Shown: positions 10,291 through 21,564, counted from the stretch's first letter. The stretch: DNA of 52,676 nt from Gamsiella multidivaricata (GCF_025024155.1 NW_026251847.1:1-52676), one strand, 5' to 3'. Notes: a model not told the origin generated them from the sequence alone. Translations and numbers: made by a program.

Positions 10291-11754
10291 AGCGCTTTTT
10301 CGTACCTTCTCCTGAAGCCCGTTCAGCTGTGTACTCAACATCTTGACCTTGACAGCATCCGTAATCGGTCGAGTGACGCCTCCAGAAGTCGTAGTCCGTG
10401 TCGAAGCACCGGCCGCCGTTGTCGATGTCGGTGTCTTTCGGATACTGCTCGTCGGCGTAACCGCCTGTGCCGCCGTCAGTCGTGTCGTCGTCGTCGTCCT
10501 AGTCGAAGGCTGACGCAAACTTGAATTCGGTGACGGATTCGTAGAACTAGATGGTGTCCTACGACTGACTCCCAAAGGACTCGAAGTCACTGAACTTGTT
10601 GATGTAGAGGTATTAGTCCTCGTCGCAGTCGGACGACTGGCCAGTGGTAAAGCCGACGAGGGCGAAGAAGCGGTACTCCTCAAGGGTGGCCGCCTAGCGG
10701 GGCTACTCGAGACCGTCGACGCGAGGGATGTTTGGCTAAAAGTCCTGGTGATCGAAGGCGTGACTGCAGGACTCGTGCGCGGAGATGATCCTGTGCTTAC
10801 ACTAGAGCTCGAGGCGACTCTTCGTCCTGCACTGGATATCGTGCGCGTGGTACCCGTGCTAGCGCTCGGAAGAGATGGTGTCGAGGGCGACCTTCGGATT
10901 GTGGTAGGCGGAACGGCCAGTGATCTCGAGACAGCGGTCGCGGAAGCCGTCCGGCTAGTTGCTAGAGCGGGTCGAGTAGTAGAGGCTGATGATGATGAAG
11001 TAGTAGGAACAGACGAGGACGAGCCGCTTTTTACACTGACTGGGGTCACAGGTCGTTGCTTGGAGGCTGAAATGAGGAATGTCCTTGGTATGGGTGTGGC
11101 CGCTTCTTTGAGCCTACCACACGATGATGTCTTGGCAGGTGTGGTCGATCCTGCTGCTGCTTTGGCTGTGGACGCAGACGCAGATGTAGACAATGGCTTC
11201 TTCGTTGCAGCGCCTGTGCTAGTCGCAGGCTTGGTTATCTTAGATGCGCTAGCAGTGGGCGTCCTTAGTTTCGGTACTGGCTTGACAGGATCGACGTTCT
11301 CCTTGTTGCTATCGTCCTTATCGTTCTTCTTGTTCGATGCAGTTGGTTCGATTTCGACAGGTGGTAGAAGGATAGCCGGAGGTTTTGATGGCAGTGTAGC
11401 AGCGGCGAGCGTGGCCTTGTTAGAGTCGTCACCACGTTCAGCTGTCTCTGAAGCTGTGGTTGCAGTGGTGTTGGTGTTGGTGGTATCTGCGGTCGCAGAG
11501 GAGATGGATAGAGCGGAAGGAAGAGGAGTAGATGAAGCAATTGCTACTGCGGATGGAGCGGAAGGAGGAGGAGTGGAAGAAGAAGCAATTGCTGCTGCGG
11601 GTGGAGCGGATGAATCCGCTGTGCTCCTGGTTTTGGTGTCAATGGTACCGTTGCCGGTCCTTGTACTGGCGCCATGGTCGGCGGTATCCTGAACGGCACT
11701 GGCCGCACTGATGCTAATGACGGTGCTGTCGCTGTCGGTATTGAACTCGCTCAT
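8114..11754 (-). CDS. Ser/Thr-rich coiled-coil protein with C-terminal SH3BGR domain
   Basis: Four exons, read on the minus strand: 11754-10306, 10111-9815, 9679-9012 and 8894-8114 (1,064 residues; all phases join). Residues 1-~483 are a Ser/Thr/Ala/Pro-rich, low-complexity region. Residues ~484-805 form a long coiled coil with Leu/Glu heptads. Residues ~812-900 are a thioredoxin-like SH3BGR domain with KTVQIYGSSVSGNLKVK, EYEFVDVSV, LPQIFVGTEYRGVFDDFEYA and LPQFLGF, very like animal SH3BGRL proteins. Like those, it has no CXXC redox motif. SH3BGRL proteins are usually about 100 residues, so this is a large fusion. A Ser-rich tail ends with a short acidic segment, DDELDELFEQGAVTEADLEA. A scaffold or cytoskeletal role is plausible but inferred only. 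Introns 1 and 2 contain homopolymer runs of 29-31 nt. Confidence 0.85.
9692..9809. repeat. poly(T) tracts in intron 2 of the SH3BGR-domain gene
   Basis: There is a 16-T run at 9692-9707 and a 29-T run at 9781-9809, both inside the 135-nt intron 9680-9814. On the transcribed (minus) strand these read as poly(A). Confidence 0.9.
10118..10287. repeat. poly(A) tracts and CAAA/CAAG microsatellite in intron 1
   Basis: A 31-A run (10118-10148), a CAAA/CAAG-type repeat (about 10149-10203) and a 29-A run (10259-10287) fill most of intron 1. On the gene's sense strand they are long U runs upstream of the acceptor and may act as a polypyrimidine tract. Confidence 0.9.
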
Positions 11755-13044
11755 GTTCTCTTACTAATTGTTCTGTACGTATTTGATTGGTGTGCTTGAG
11801 TCGAGTTAAGGTAGGTTTGTCGTTGGCGAAGGCGGGAATGAAGGTATCAGCTGCAGCTGTAAAGGATATGTAAAGTGCAGAGTGTGAAAGTGAGAGTGAT
11901 GTGTGAGAAAGAGGAAAAGAGGAAAGAGGAAGAAGAATCGAAGATGTAAGGGGGGAAGAGGATTATGTGATGATGTTATCCATATATTATTTTTATCGCT
12001 TCGCGCAAGTGAAGTAACATTGAAAAAAAGGGGGTTCCAGGGCGAAGTCAGCAGGCATAGAGCGCGGGTTACACACTCAGTCGGAGCCGTTGAAGAAAGG
12101 GGACTCGAGGGGCTTGTTACACTGCAATGAATAATGATGATGATGATGATCCTGATGACTATCAATAGGGGATCGATCGGCACTCAAAAAAAAGGGACCG
12201 ACGAAACACCGGAAGGTGGATATGTTTTTCGAGGTGGTTTTCTTGCTTCGGGAAAGGGAGTGAGAAGGTGGGAGAGAGGATAGGCATATGTCCGTGGGGT
12301 TATATAGGCTACATGTGCATATGATGATACCATTGGCCACTGCCACTGTCACTGCCACGAAGGGAATGGTCTATGGATACAAGTTACAACTATCGGATTC
12401 GAATGTAATGATTCATTCACAAGAGAGCCCTTCTTTAATTCTTATTTTCCTTCATCATGATGGGTAATAGGTGCACCTTGTGGATATGGTTTAATGCAAT
12501 GAAAAAAAGGGCCTTTTTCATTAAAAAGTTCATTGGTCGCCACGGGGAGGGGGTGCCTGGTGCAACCGTTTCCAATTCGTCCATTGGCACTGAACAATAA
12601 AGAACAATAAATGGGAAACAAAGGAACCGATGGAAAGGCGTGTCGAGGCTGCTCTTTCTTTCCCCCTTTCATTCTTTCCATGGTTCTTTTCTTCATCCTT
12701 CAAAGTGAGCACCGTCTGCACACGCACTGTCTCTGATTGGCCATTGCTCAAGCGAACGGAGGGTCCATGCGCGCCACCTTCTTGGACATGGACATGGACA
12801 GACGAAAGCGCGCGTACCCTGCCCAAGCATTGCCACCAAACCCCTGGGCCAATTGCACTCTTTCCTTTTTGGGACCCCCTACTGCGTCATAACTGATTCA
12901 TGGGATAAACACACATGCTCATTCAATCCTGATCTCACACCTCCTTCTCATCAACCCAGCTTCTTACAACCGACAACCAAACTCCCCATCGCTTCACTCC
13001 TTCACATCTACTCTGACCATTTTTTTTCTCTCTCTCTTCAAAAA
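11755..13044. other. divergent promoter region
   Basis: About 1.3 kb lies between two divergent genes. It contains purine/pyrimidine-biased stretches (11880-11950, minus-strand pyrimidine) and a TGA/GAT-rich microsatellite near 12125-12150. CT-rich sequence (about 13019-13040) lies directly upstream of the plus-strand ATG. No gene recognised. Confidence 0.5.
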
Positions 13045-13600
13045 ATGGCATCGCGTCTCACAAAGCTCCCTATGGTCACCCTCTTTCACAACCCTTCTTC
13101 CAGAATATCCATCGAAGCCCTCCGCCTCCTCAAAAAGGGTGCTAATGCTAAAAAGTACGAGATTGATCTCGTTCAGACCAAGAGCTTCCCTCCAACCCAT
13201 CAACAGCTCGCCAATATCGTTGAATTCATGGGCCCCACGGCTTTAGAGGAAATCCTTCTTCCAGAAGCACCCAAAGCTTCGACCCTTACAGAGCTTCAGG
13301 AGATCCTAGAAAAGCAGCCGGTTTTGATGAGGAAACCTTTGATTATCGATTGGAATAGAGCCAAAGCATTCGTTGGGGATGTAAGTTCGGCGAGCCAGTG
13401 TGCATTATCGTAGACGGAGGCACATGCAGATCCCGGATGCAGCTGCAGATGCAGATGCAGACGCCATACTGGAATTCAATTTTTTTTTTTTTTGCTTTCT
13501 GACATTTGACATCTATTTTTGCTCTCTTCTTTTTCCTTTGTAGCCTCCACAGAAAGTCAAAGAGTTTGTGAAGAGTATTGATGTTAAGCGCGACAAGTAG
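13045..13600 (+). CDS. Fmp46-like (DUF1687) / ArsC-fold small protein
   Basis: Two exons: 13045-13380 (donor GTAAGT) and 13544-13600 (acceptor TTTGTAG), giving 130 residues. The N-terminus reads TKLPMVTLFHNPSSRISIEA, a thioredoxin-fold beta1-loop-alpha1 like that of arsenate-reductase-like proteins. It continues with LLKK and later KQPVLMRKPLIIDWNRAKAFVGD, which resembles the cis-Pro/RP(I/L) block and C-terminal strand of the ArsC/Spx fold. Yeast Fmp46, a putative mitochondrial redox protein of similar size, is the closest family I can name. The whole protein has no cysteine: the loop is HNPSSR, not NPxCSxS. Classical thiol redox chemistry is therefore unlikely unless a partner supplies the thiol. 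The ATG at 13045 was chosen because it starts the family-like sequence just after a CT-rich leader. Confidence 0.75.
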
Positions 13601-13788
13601 GATTTTTGTAACACTCATAGAAATAAAAAATATAATACGCGACCCTTCGACTTGTATGCTTGTATGCAAAGGAAGGACCCACAAGACAAGGACCTCATAG
13701 AATTTCCTCCGCAAAAGGAACGATTGAGCTTCATAAGATCACTTTTATTACTTTGATGACTTGAACATAGGGGAGGAAGGAACGCCCT

Positions 13789-16482
13789 TCAAACGGCGTC
13801 AAAGGTTCCCAGTCCGGCGACGGACATGCCTTGCATATACCCAACCCGATACTGTCCCGGTCGCATCGTCTTCTCGATCTCATATAACCCTTCCCCAATC
13901 TCCCTCATCGGCTCCGGCAAGAATCCTCCCATCAACACCGGTCTTGGTGCCGCCACTCCAGGAGCGATCCCATAAATCTTCACCCGTACCTTCTGTTTCT
14001 TTCCACTCTGCACCGTCGCCGTCATTGGCTCCAAGATCGAGAACCCGAATCCCATAGCCCCATACATCTGCATCATCTGCTGCGCATTCTCTCCGGTACC
14101 CTCGTTCACAATCCTGTACTGCAACGCCCCTGCTCCTTGCAGCTCCATCCCCCCAAAGGAACGACCCCATACCATCAGCGTACCATCCCCAGTTGTGGGA
14201 CAAAAGAACCGGATCCTCATCTGCACACTCTCTTCATCCTCCGCCGTCCAGTGAATCGGCATCTGCAATTTCTCGCCCGTCGGCTTCCAGTCCAAATGCG
14301 CTCCGGGTAAGCTCATCATTTGTCCATCCCAAGAACGCTTCAGCACCTTAATTTCCAGCTCCACAAAATCATCCTCCGCCCACACCGTATGCGTCGCATC
14401 CTTCCCCACCGGCACAATCCCTAGCGTCCATGACTCCGAGGTCCTAAACGGCAACGCTCTGTACACCTCCACTCCGATCGGTGGATCTAAAAACTGTTCC
14501 TCCCCCCGATTCGGCCAATGAGTATAAATCAAAACTTCCGGTCTCGTCAAGAAATAATGGGGCGCGAATTTCTTGGTCTGTCCCGTCGTCTCACAATCCA
14601 TCCCGGCGCCCCAGGTCGAATCAATCAACAGCCTTTCTCCTCGGATCGCCACCGCGTTCCACGCATGTGCTCCTCCAAGCGACTCCCCTCCGACCTCAAT
14701 CCCATACCCTCGCGCTACGCCATACACCTGCGTCACCCCAAGTCCCTGGGGTTCCGCCAACGCCGAGAACAAATTCGCGAATCCTGCACAGACGCCCGTC
14801 TTGGTCCTGAGCACAGCCTCCGCAGAATTATCGCCCAACTGCCCGGTCTTGAACCCTCTGAGGTTGTATATGATATTATGTCCGATCCACGTAAAGATCG
14901 CCCGCAGCTGCGCGACCTGGTCCCCCGGGAAGGGCGATGTCAAATAATACGATAATCGGGCGATACTCTCTTCCTCCGATCGAGGACACGCTCGCGCGTG
15001 ATCGTCCTGGACCGAAAAGTCGGCCATCGCCAGATCCAGGCGTTCGCCTTCAAATTCGTTTGTGAACACAGGTGCTGATTTCTCCAGGAACGCAATGGGA
15101 TCGTCCCCTGGCTTGAAAATGGAGCAGGAATTTGACGAATACGACGACGAGGCGGCGTAATTGCTGGAATTGTGCACCGTACGACTACCAGATCCGTTGG
15201 CCGTCGCTGTCGTTGTTGAGGACGTATGGGACGATGAATGATGATCGTGTACAACACGCTGTTCCGGCCTCTTTGGCAGAGTAGGTCGTTGTGGCAACTC
15301 TGGTCTCTGTGGCAACCCTGGTCTCTGCGGCAACCCTGGTTTCTGCGGGAACTCTGGTCGCTCTGGGAACTCTGGTCGTCCTGGGAACTTTGGTCGTTCT
15401 GGGAACTCTGGCCTTTGTGGGGGTGTCGGGCGTTGGGGCAGACTCGGCCTTGCCGGGAGTGTGGGTCGCTGAGGAAGCGATGGTGTTGTCTCTACTGCCT
15501 TGACTAAAGGCATGATGGTGGATGGGAGCCTAGGAGGTTTCGAAGGCGGCGCTGGATGCGACGTTGAGACATCAGCCCCGTCGTGCAAGCGCCCACTCTC
15601 ATCTTGAATCTTTTTCAAGATTTGTGACACTGTCAGACTCGGGACAGGCGGCGATGGCGTCTCCTGCTTTGTCTCCACAGTCTTTACAGCGGTCGGAGGA
15701 GGTGGAGGCACAACTCGTTTTGGAAGCTCGACTGGTGTAGGCTGTGCAGGAACAAGGCGCTTCGGAGGAAGAACCACTCGTTCTGGGGATTCAGCATCCG
15801 CAGGGGTATGAGGAACACTCCGCTTTGGTAGCACGAGACCGTTTCGCTTTATAGGTTCAGCTGGCGTTGGAGCAACAGGTGTCACACGTTTTGGAATCTC
15901 GACCGGGTTCCTAGGTGGTAGGCGTTTCTCTCTTTCGATCGAAGCTAGTGCCGGAATAGGGCGTTTGGACTGGGCAACTTCTTCCTGGATGGGTGATGAT
16001 GCCACGCACTCAGGGGCGCCATTAGATGCGATTGATGCAACTGAAGTGGGACGAGGGACAGGAGGTTTTGCAACGATGATGCCCTTTGGACGAGGAACCG
16101 GAACCGGCCTGCTGGGGGTTGAGGGGGGATCGTTGAGTCTTCCTGGAAGTGACGGCACAGGGCGATCGGGCTTTGCGATGGAAGCGAGAGCAGTTGGTCT
16201 CAAGAGCATATGAGACGATGCATTGGTATCAGAGTGAGTATCTGACTGTGATGATGGGACAGATTCTGAGGTGGGTGAAGAAGGACGAAGAGGAAGTGTG
16301 CGTTTCGGTGGGACCATGGGCACCGGTCTCTTTGGTGGAGCGGGATTGGTGGAATTCACGGGCGGCAGTGGTGGAGGAGGAGGGAGCGAGCGTAAAGGGG
16401 CAGACATGAGGTCACTCTTTGGACGAGGCGGAGGCACCGGGGCTGAGCCGTGCGAGGAGCTGTACAAAGACGTCCGGTTCAT
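13789..16482 (-). CDS. Transglutaminase-like (kyphoscoliosis-peptidase type) protein
   Basis: A single exon of 897 codons starts at ATG 16482. Residues 1-~420 are proline-rich with many PPPP and PKRP motifs typical of SH3 ligands, including an RPEFP/RPxLPQ tandem repeat. Residues ~500-640 form a transglutaminase-like domain: LRAIFTWIGHNIIYN, TKTGVCAGFANLF (Cys565), GGAHAWNAV (His606) and RLLIDSTWG (Asp621). The Cys-His-Asp triad is complete. The C-terminal ~230 residues look like the beta-rich repeats that follow this domain in animal KY peptidase. Fungal relatives such as Cyk3 act at the cytokinetic ring through an SH3 plus a transglutaminase-like domain that often lacks the catalytic Cys. 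Here no SH3 domain is seen, the N-terminus carries SH3-ligand motifs instead, and the triad is intact. A cell-cortex or cytokinesis role is inferred. Confidence 0.85.
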   Translation of the reverse strand: MNRTSLYSSSHGSAPVPPPRPKSDLMSAPLRSLPPPPPLPPVNSTNPAPPKRPVPMVPPKRTLPLRPSSPTSESVPSSQSDTHSDTNASSHMLLRPTALASIAKPDRPVPSLPGRLNDPPSTPSRPVPVPRPKGIIVAKPPVPRPTSVASIASNGAPECVASSPIQEEVAQSKRPIPALASIEREKRLPPRNPVEIPKRVTPVAPTPAEPIKRNGLVLPKRSVPHTPADAESPERVVLPPKRLVPAQPTPVELPKRVVPPPPPTAVKTVETKQETPSPPVPSLTVSQILKKIQDESGRLHDGADVSTSHPAPPSKPPRLPSTIMPLVKAVETTPSLPQRPTLPARPSLPQRPTPPQRPEFPERPKFPGRPEFPERPEFPQKPGLPQRPGLPQRPELPQRPTLPKRPEQRVVHDHHSSSHTSSTTTATANGSGSRTVHNSSNYAASSSYSSNSCSIFKPGDDPIAFLEKSAPVFTNEFEGERLDLAMADFSVQDDHARACPRSEEESIARLSYYLTSPFPGDQVAQLRAIFTWIGHNIIYNLRGFKTGQLGDNSAEAVLRTKTGVCAGFANLFSALAEPQGLGVTQVYGVARGYGIEVGGESLGGAHAWNAVAIRGERLLIDSTWGAGMDCETTGQTKKFAPHYFLTRPEVLIYTHWPNRGEEQFLDPPIGVEVYRALPFRTSESWTLGIVPVGKDATHTVWAEDDFVELEIKVLKRSWDGQMMSLPGAHLDWKPTGEKLQMPIHWTAEDEESVQMRIRFFCPTTGDGTLMVWGRSFGGMELQGAGALQYRIVNEGTGENAQQMMQMYGAMGFGFSILEPMTATVQSGKKQKVRVKIYGIAPGVAAPRPVLMGGFLPEPMREIGEGLYEIEKTMRPGQYRVGYMQGMSVAGLGTFDAV
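15270..15475 (-). repeat. Proline-rich coding tandem repeat
   Basis: Tandem units of about 18-24 nt encode repeated R-P-x-(F/L)-P-(Q/E) hexapeptides inside the transglutaminase-like protein. Neighbouring units on the plus strand share a GGAACTCTGGTC-type core, which suggests recent slippage expansion. Confidence 0.85.
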
Positions 16483-17327
16483 TTCTCTACAGGGCAGGGC
16501 TGTTGTTGATAATTAGTTAATGCAATGACCACTGCTGCATAGCATATAGACAGGCAAACAATATTACAATGAAGGGTGTTTCTACCTGGGGGTGATAAGC
16601 TGTGTTGAAACCTAAACTTGATATAGAATCCTATGACAGGTGCGTTCAGTGAGGGAGACGGTGAGGTGAAGTGAAGGTAATGGAGGGGGGGAGTTTGAGT
16701 TTGAGTGTGAATGAAGTCAAGGACGAGGAGTGACGGAGGAATGAATGAATGAATGAATGAATGAATGGGCGAAGAGAAGCGATGGGTGAAGGAATGAGCA
16801 AAGTGAGAAAAATAAGCGAAGAAATAACAGTTGGCGCCTGAAACTGGTAAAAAAAGACTAGAACTAACTTGTCCTTGAAGAGGAGAGGGATGTTCCTTTT
16901 TCCACAGCAACGACAATGAAGACAAAGAAACAAGGCAGAAACAGGTTCTTTGTGCAGTGCTATCGAGGCTAACTTTCCTCTTTGCCACCAGCCCCAGAAA
17001 AAGGAGCCACGAAGGAGCCCGGTGCAATACGCAGTGCGCGCAGTACACGCAGTAATCAGCCATTGGAACTGGAGGTGTAGAGCAGGGACCCATCCAGGAT
17101 ATGTTGCAGCGCTCCTTCTCTTCTCCTTCTGCGCCATGCACTCACTGCCTTTGACAGCAACAAAAAGCGCGGCAACGACTCTCCCTTTGCCATTCAGGGG
17201 TAGTCAAGGGTCACATGATAGGATTTTCCCAGGGACCAAATAGCCTTCTTCACATTCTTTTTTTTTTCTCTCTTTCTCTTTCTCTCTCTATCTCACTCCG
17301 CCTTCACTCCTCCTTCAAAAAACAACA
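16483..17327. other. divergent promoter region with GAAT microsatellite
   Basis: This region lies between the minus-strand transglutaminase gene and the plus-strand transporter. A (GAAT)n repeat lies at 16741-16768. A CT-rich tract at about 17251-17300 sits just upstream of the transporter ATG, like the leaders of several other genes here. Confidence 0.6.
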
Positions 17328-19022
17328 ATGGTCTCTCACACAGAGTCCAGTCCATTACTGGCTGCCTCCAATGCCTCCGCTCCCTCTCGTACAACCGTTC
17401 CTTCTTCTATTCAGCCTCGCCATGAAACCAGAGGTCTGATCTACATGACCCTCTCTGCCCTCTTCTTCTCCTTCATGTCCCTCCTCGTCTCTCTCACCGC
17501 CAAGTCCCTTCCATCCTTCCAGATTGTCCTCTTCCGAGGTGTCATCCAAACCCTCCTCGGCGTCCTTGCCTGTCATTACCTCGGGATCTCTCCTCTCGGC
17601 AATCCCGGTGTCCGCTTCCTTTTGTTCTGTCGAGGTCTTGCCGGATCCTGTGGATTGGGATTCTTCTTCTATGCTCTGAGTGTCATGCCTCTTGCAGATG
17701 CCACAGTGATCTTCTTTCTGGGACCAATGTTCACAGCAATCCTGGGAAGGATTGTGTTGAAGGAACCGTTTGGGCCACTTGATGCATTAGCGTCGACGGT
17801 GTCGATGGTGGGAGTGGTCCTGGTTGCGAAGCCATCGGTTTTGTTCCCTCTGCCTGAACACGGCGGTGAGGGTGGATCTGCGGTGATGATGATGCTACTC
17901 CAAAGAGAGTATGAAAATGAGGAGGACCGTCGTCGGTTGTTTGGTGCGGTTGCAGCGGTCTGTGGAGCGATGTGTTCTGCAGTTGTAAGTATTGTCCAGT
18001 TGTATTTGCACAATGCGCAAGAATGTTGGTTGTGTCAACTGTGTTTTTTGGGGGGAAGTGCCTCTCATTCTTTAGGCCCGGAAGAAAGCAAAACCTTATT
18101 TCTCTCTAGCTTTTTTTCTGCGGAATACAGAAAAACCTGACTTCCATCGCCATGGCGTGCTCGCCTCGCTATTCCTCGTCAACGATTCCTCCGAAAGATC
18201 CTATTTTTTTCCCTTACAGTCCCCATTCACGATGGATGGTATCACCGCGCCTGGCGGTCTATACGGGAATACACCCGGCATGAACTCTCTCTCTCTTGCC
18301 ATCTGACCCTTTTCTTTGATTTTCTCCGGTTACGCATTTCTCTCTCTTTCTCCACTTGCGACCACGCAATTTACGCCCACCATATGTTCTTCATAGGCAT
18401 ACGTACTAGTCCGCAAGATCGGTAAGCAAGGTGCCCACTCGATGCAGCATGTCACCTATTTCGGCGCTGTCTCTTGTCTCCTCAGCATCCTTGGCCTTTA
18501 CACCCTCCAGGGTGGCTACGTCCCCCCACAGAGCACCCGCATGTGGTCCGGTCTCATCCTGCTAGGTGTCTCCGCCTTCATCGGACAAATCCTCCTGAAC
18601 TCTGGGTAAAGTCTTCACAAATCCTTGGACACTTTCATGTCGAGGGATGCATCGAAAATACTATGCTATGTGTTCACATCCACATTCTCATCTCATTACT
18701 AACTCATTCCTGTTTTCTACTCCGCTCTTGCTGTCATTTTTACCTTCCATTCTTCTCTCCTGCTAACAGCCTGCAGTTAGCTCCACTCGGCCCGGGAACA
18801 TTGATGCGAATGAATGACATTGTCTTCGCGTTCCTCTTCCAGATCACGGTCCAACACGAGCACCCAGATCTGTTCAGCTGGCTTGGTGCCTCCTTGGTCA
18901 TGATCTGCACCGGTGGGATGGCCCTCAACAAATGGAGAATTGAGAAAAATCGAGCTCGTCAGGAACAACAACAACAGCAACAACAACAACAACAACAACA
19001 ACAAGAGGTGGCACAGCAGTAG
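17328..19022 (+). CDS. DMT-superfamily (EamA / SLC35G-like) transporter, copy 1
   Basis: Three exons: 17328-17984, 18397-18605 and 18770-19022, 372 residues. After a hydrophilic N-terminus (ESSPLLAASNA) comes a run of about ten hydrophobic spans. The first EamA half has LIYMTLSALFFSFMSLLV, LPSFQIVLFRGVIQTLLG, LSVMPLADATVIFFLGPMF and ILGRIVLKEPFGPLDALA. The second half is in exons 2-3 (HSMQHVTYFGAVSCLLSILG, GTLMRMNDIVFAFLFQITV). Fungal homologues are uncharacterised solute carriers of the drug/metabolite transporter family; the substrate cannot be read from sequence. The C-terminus is an encoded polyglutamine tail of about 16 residues. It is a tandem paralogue of the gene at 21565, with identical exon lengths for exons 1 and 2 (657 and 209 nt) and identical phases. 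Confidence 0.88.
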
Positions 19023-21564
19023 TGTTACTAAACACAACCAAGTTAATCGATACTACTTCCGTTCGGGTTCCTTGGACACTAGATCATCGTGAGGAAATTA
19101 AATAAAGAAAAAAGATCGATAGAGCATTCCACATGTCAAATTGGCCATTGCGACTGTATGCATCCAAAGCGTCCAAGCATTTTGTAGCCACATTGTGTGC
19201 TTTTTTTTATTTCGGAGAGGAATATGTAGGATTTTAGGATGGCTTGTTGTATTCAGAGAAGCATACGACGCAAAGAGGAGAGAAAGACGCTGAATGAAAA
19301 TACAAAAAAAAACGAGGGATGAGTGACGAGGTCTGCGAGTCGGGCGAATGTTATGAGTGTATGTTTGTGTGTGTATGTTTCTCGACACGAAAACGCGTCT
19401 CTTAAAAAAAAAATGCGTTCAAAACTTGCGATCAAATGTCTGTGCGCCCATGTGTTCCCCCTGACTGGTGTAGTGTCTATGTGACATCTTTTTTTTTTCT
19501 GCTTCCTTGCAGTCTCAAAGGCAACCAAGGTATTCCATCACTCTCTGTCCTTGATACCCTCTTGTCGTTTGTCCAGTTTGTGGGTCCCGATAGTACCAAC
19601 GTGGCGACCTCCTTGAGTCTTCTTGGAGCCGATGGTACTCAGCGTGGAAACTCGAACACCCTGCCCATAGTATGCCACGTAGTATGCGCGGGACCTGGCA
19701 GGCCCTTGTACTGACTCTAATCATGCTAGGCAACGACTCCAGGCTCATCCTCCAACACAGGCTTCACCATGTCTTCGAGCGGGGTTACAGGCACAGATAC
19801 TTTGTTACAACTCACTCTTGCAGTCGTTTATAGACATATCTGCCAGAAGTTGAAATATATAAAAAGCGCTGACAATGAAGCTGTATCAGCGCACATCGTT
19901 GTGCCACAACACGCAAGCGTAGCCAGACTTGGCTGCTCTTATTGGTCTGGGACTTAATTTGAAGATAAAGTGTACAAGCTTGCTGGCCCCAGAGTACCAT
20001 TGCGTTACAATAGGTGTTGAGGTAATCCGAGGAGTTCAAGTTATCGCTGTAACATATTGATCCATATCGCCTCACTTTATACTCAGAACTGTAAATATTC
20101 AACGTACGCGTATTGGGCAGGTGTAGAAAGGTATAAGGACTCTCTTTATTCTTGCTGTCCCAGGTATGTTGTACTTGTTCTTGTGATAATGTCGGCAAGG
20201 AGACGAAGTGCAGTGGCATTGTAGTACAGTGTCATATCAATGGAAGGGACAATAGAACGAAGAGAGAGGGCCAGCTGCCAAACGGGAAAAGGGTGACGAC
20301 TCTAGGCAACGCGCGCTGCACAAGCCTGAAAAAGAACTGTTCTGCTTACAAGAAGGAGCCTTAGGCACTACCATTGCTCTTCATGAGGCTCCATTAATTA
20401 AGATACTATCTCAATGCGATGTCGCATTGGTATCTGGGGAGTATCGCTACATAATGCGTCATTTTAACTGGAATAAATACATCATGTCTCTATTCTCGTA
20501 AATTCTCATAATTCTGTTGCGCGTTGCTTTACTTTATGCTTTTGATGTGCTTGGTAATGATCCGCACTAGCACGTTCTCTTCAAAAATAAAATAAATAAA
20601 AAAAATACGGCGAGTTTCTCTGCCAAATCCACGAGGTACAACGCTTGGCCATCAGGACCCGCGATATCTCTCACAAAACTCCTGTTCGGATTAGCAAGCA
20701 GTTAGTAGGCATACTGAAGCGAAGGCAAGGCCGTAGGAGCCGTAGCGCACATTCATTCATTCCTTCCATCCATGCATTAACACGGTGTGGGAACTGAGCG
20801 TCGAGTCTCAAATATCTGTAACGTCCGTCATATTGGCCAGGAACTGCTTTTCTTTTGAAATTTGATACCTGATCGCGCTATTTGTATGATCGACTACTGC
20901 GGCCACGTTGCGTCGTATCGTTGACATTGATTCCTCGGATGCATGCGGCTTCTTCGGACGACCTCTCCGCTGTTGTCCTACCTGCTGTTGTGGCGTCATC
21001 ATTGCAGTCGGTGGTTAACTACCAGCAGCACTTTGCCATAGAGGTTGTCCCCCCTTTCCGCCACAGGTGCGAAGTTTAAAACCGTTCGGGCTGAGCGGTT
21101 GAACTGTGCTATGCTGCGTTGCGTTGCATTATGTTATAGAAAAGCGGGAGCAAACGCGCAGAGCCGTTTCGTCGAAGCGTTGCTACGGAGTTGCTGTAGG
21201 ATATGTGGTTGTAGCATTGTTGTGCGTAGATGCATAGGTGGAGCCGATAAGAGTAAAGAAAGAAAAGAGGGTGAAGATGGAAGTGGAAGAGAAGAAGCCC
21301 AGAAGGATCCTTATATAATACGCAGTGCATAAGCTGCCGTTGACTTCTTGTTGAAATGTGCTCGAGCCTACTCATGACTATTCATTATCCTTTTGCGAAG
21401 GCCTTATTCGCCATCCCCTTTCCCTCTGCATGATAAGGATATGTCTAAGGAGATGCCTAGGGGCTAAACAACTCTTCGTCTTCTACTTTTTATTCTTCTT
21501 CCTCGCACTCTTCTTTTCTCACGCTCACTTACCCACTCTTTTGTTCCTCCTTCAAAGAACAACA
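19023..21564. other. spacer between transporter duplicates
   Basis: About 2.5 kb without a convincing gene. 19080-19440 is homologous to the 3' flank of the second copy (23480-23850), so it belongs to the duplicated unit. A minus-strand frame at 20808-21002 encodes a short AT-hook-like RRGRPKK but has no support as a gene. Immediately upstream of 21565 the CTCC-TTCAAA leader matches the corresponding leader of copy 1. Confidence 0.5.

Noticed and set aside
10748..11692. 314-codon plus-strand open frame
   Set aside because: It is antisense to the Ser/Thr/Ala-rich exon of the SH3BGR-domain gene, whose codon bias creates long open frames on the other strand.
20808..21002. Small minus-strand AT-hook protein
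   Set aside because: Only a short RRGRPKK stretch supports it; no conserved context or splice pattern.
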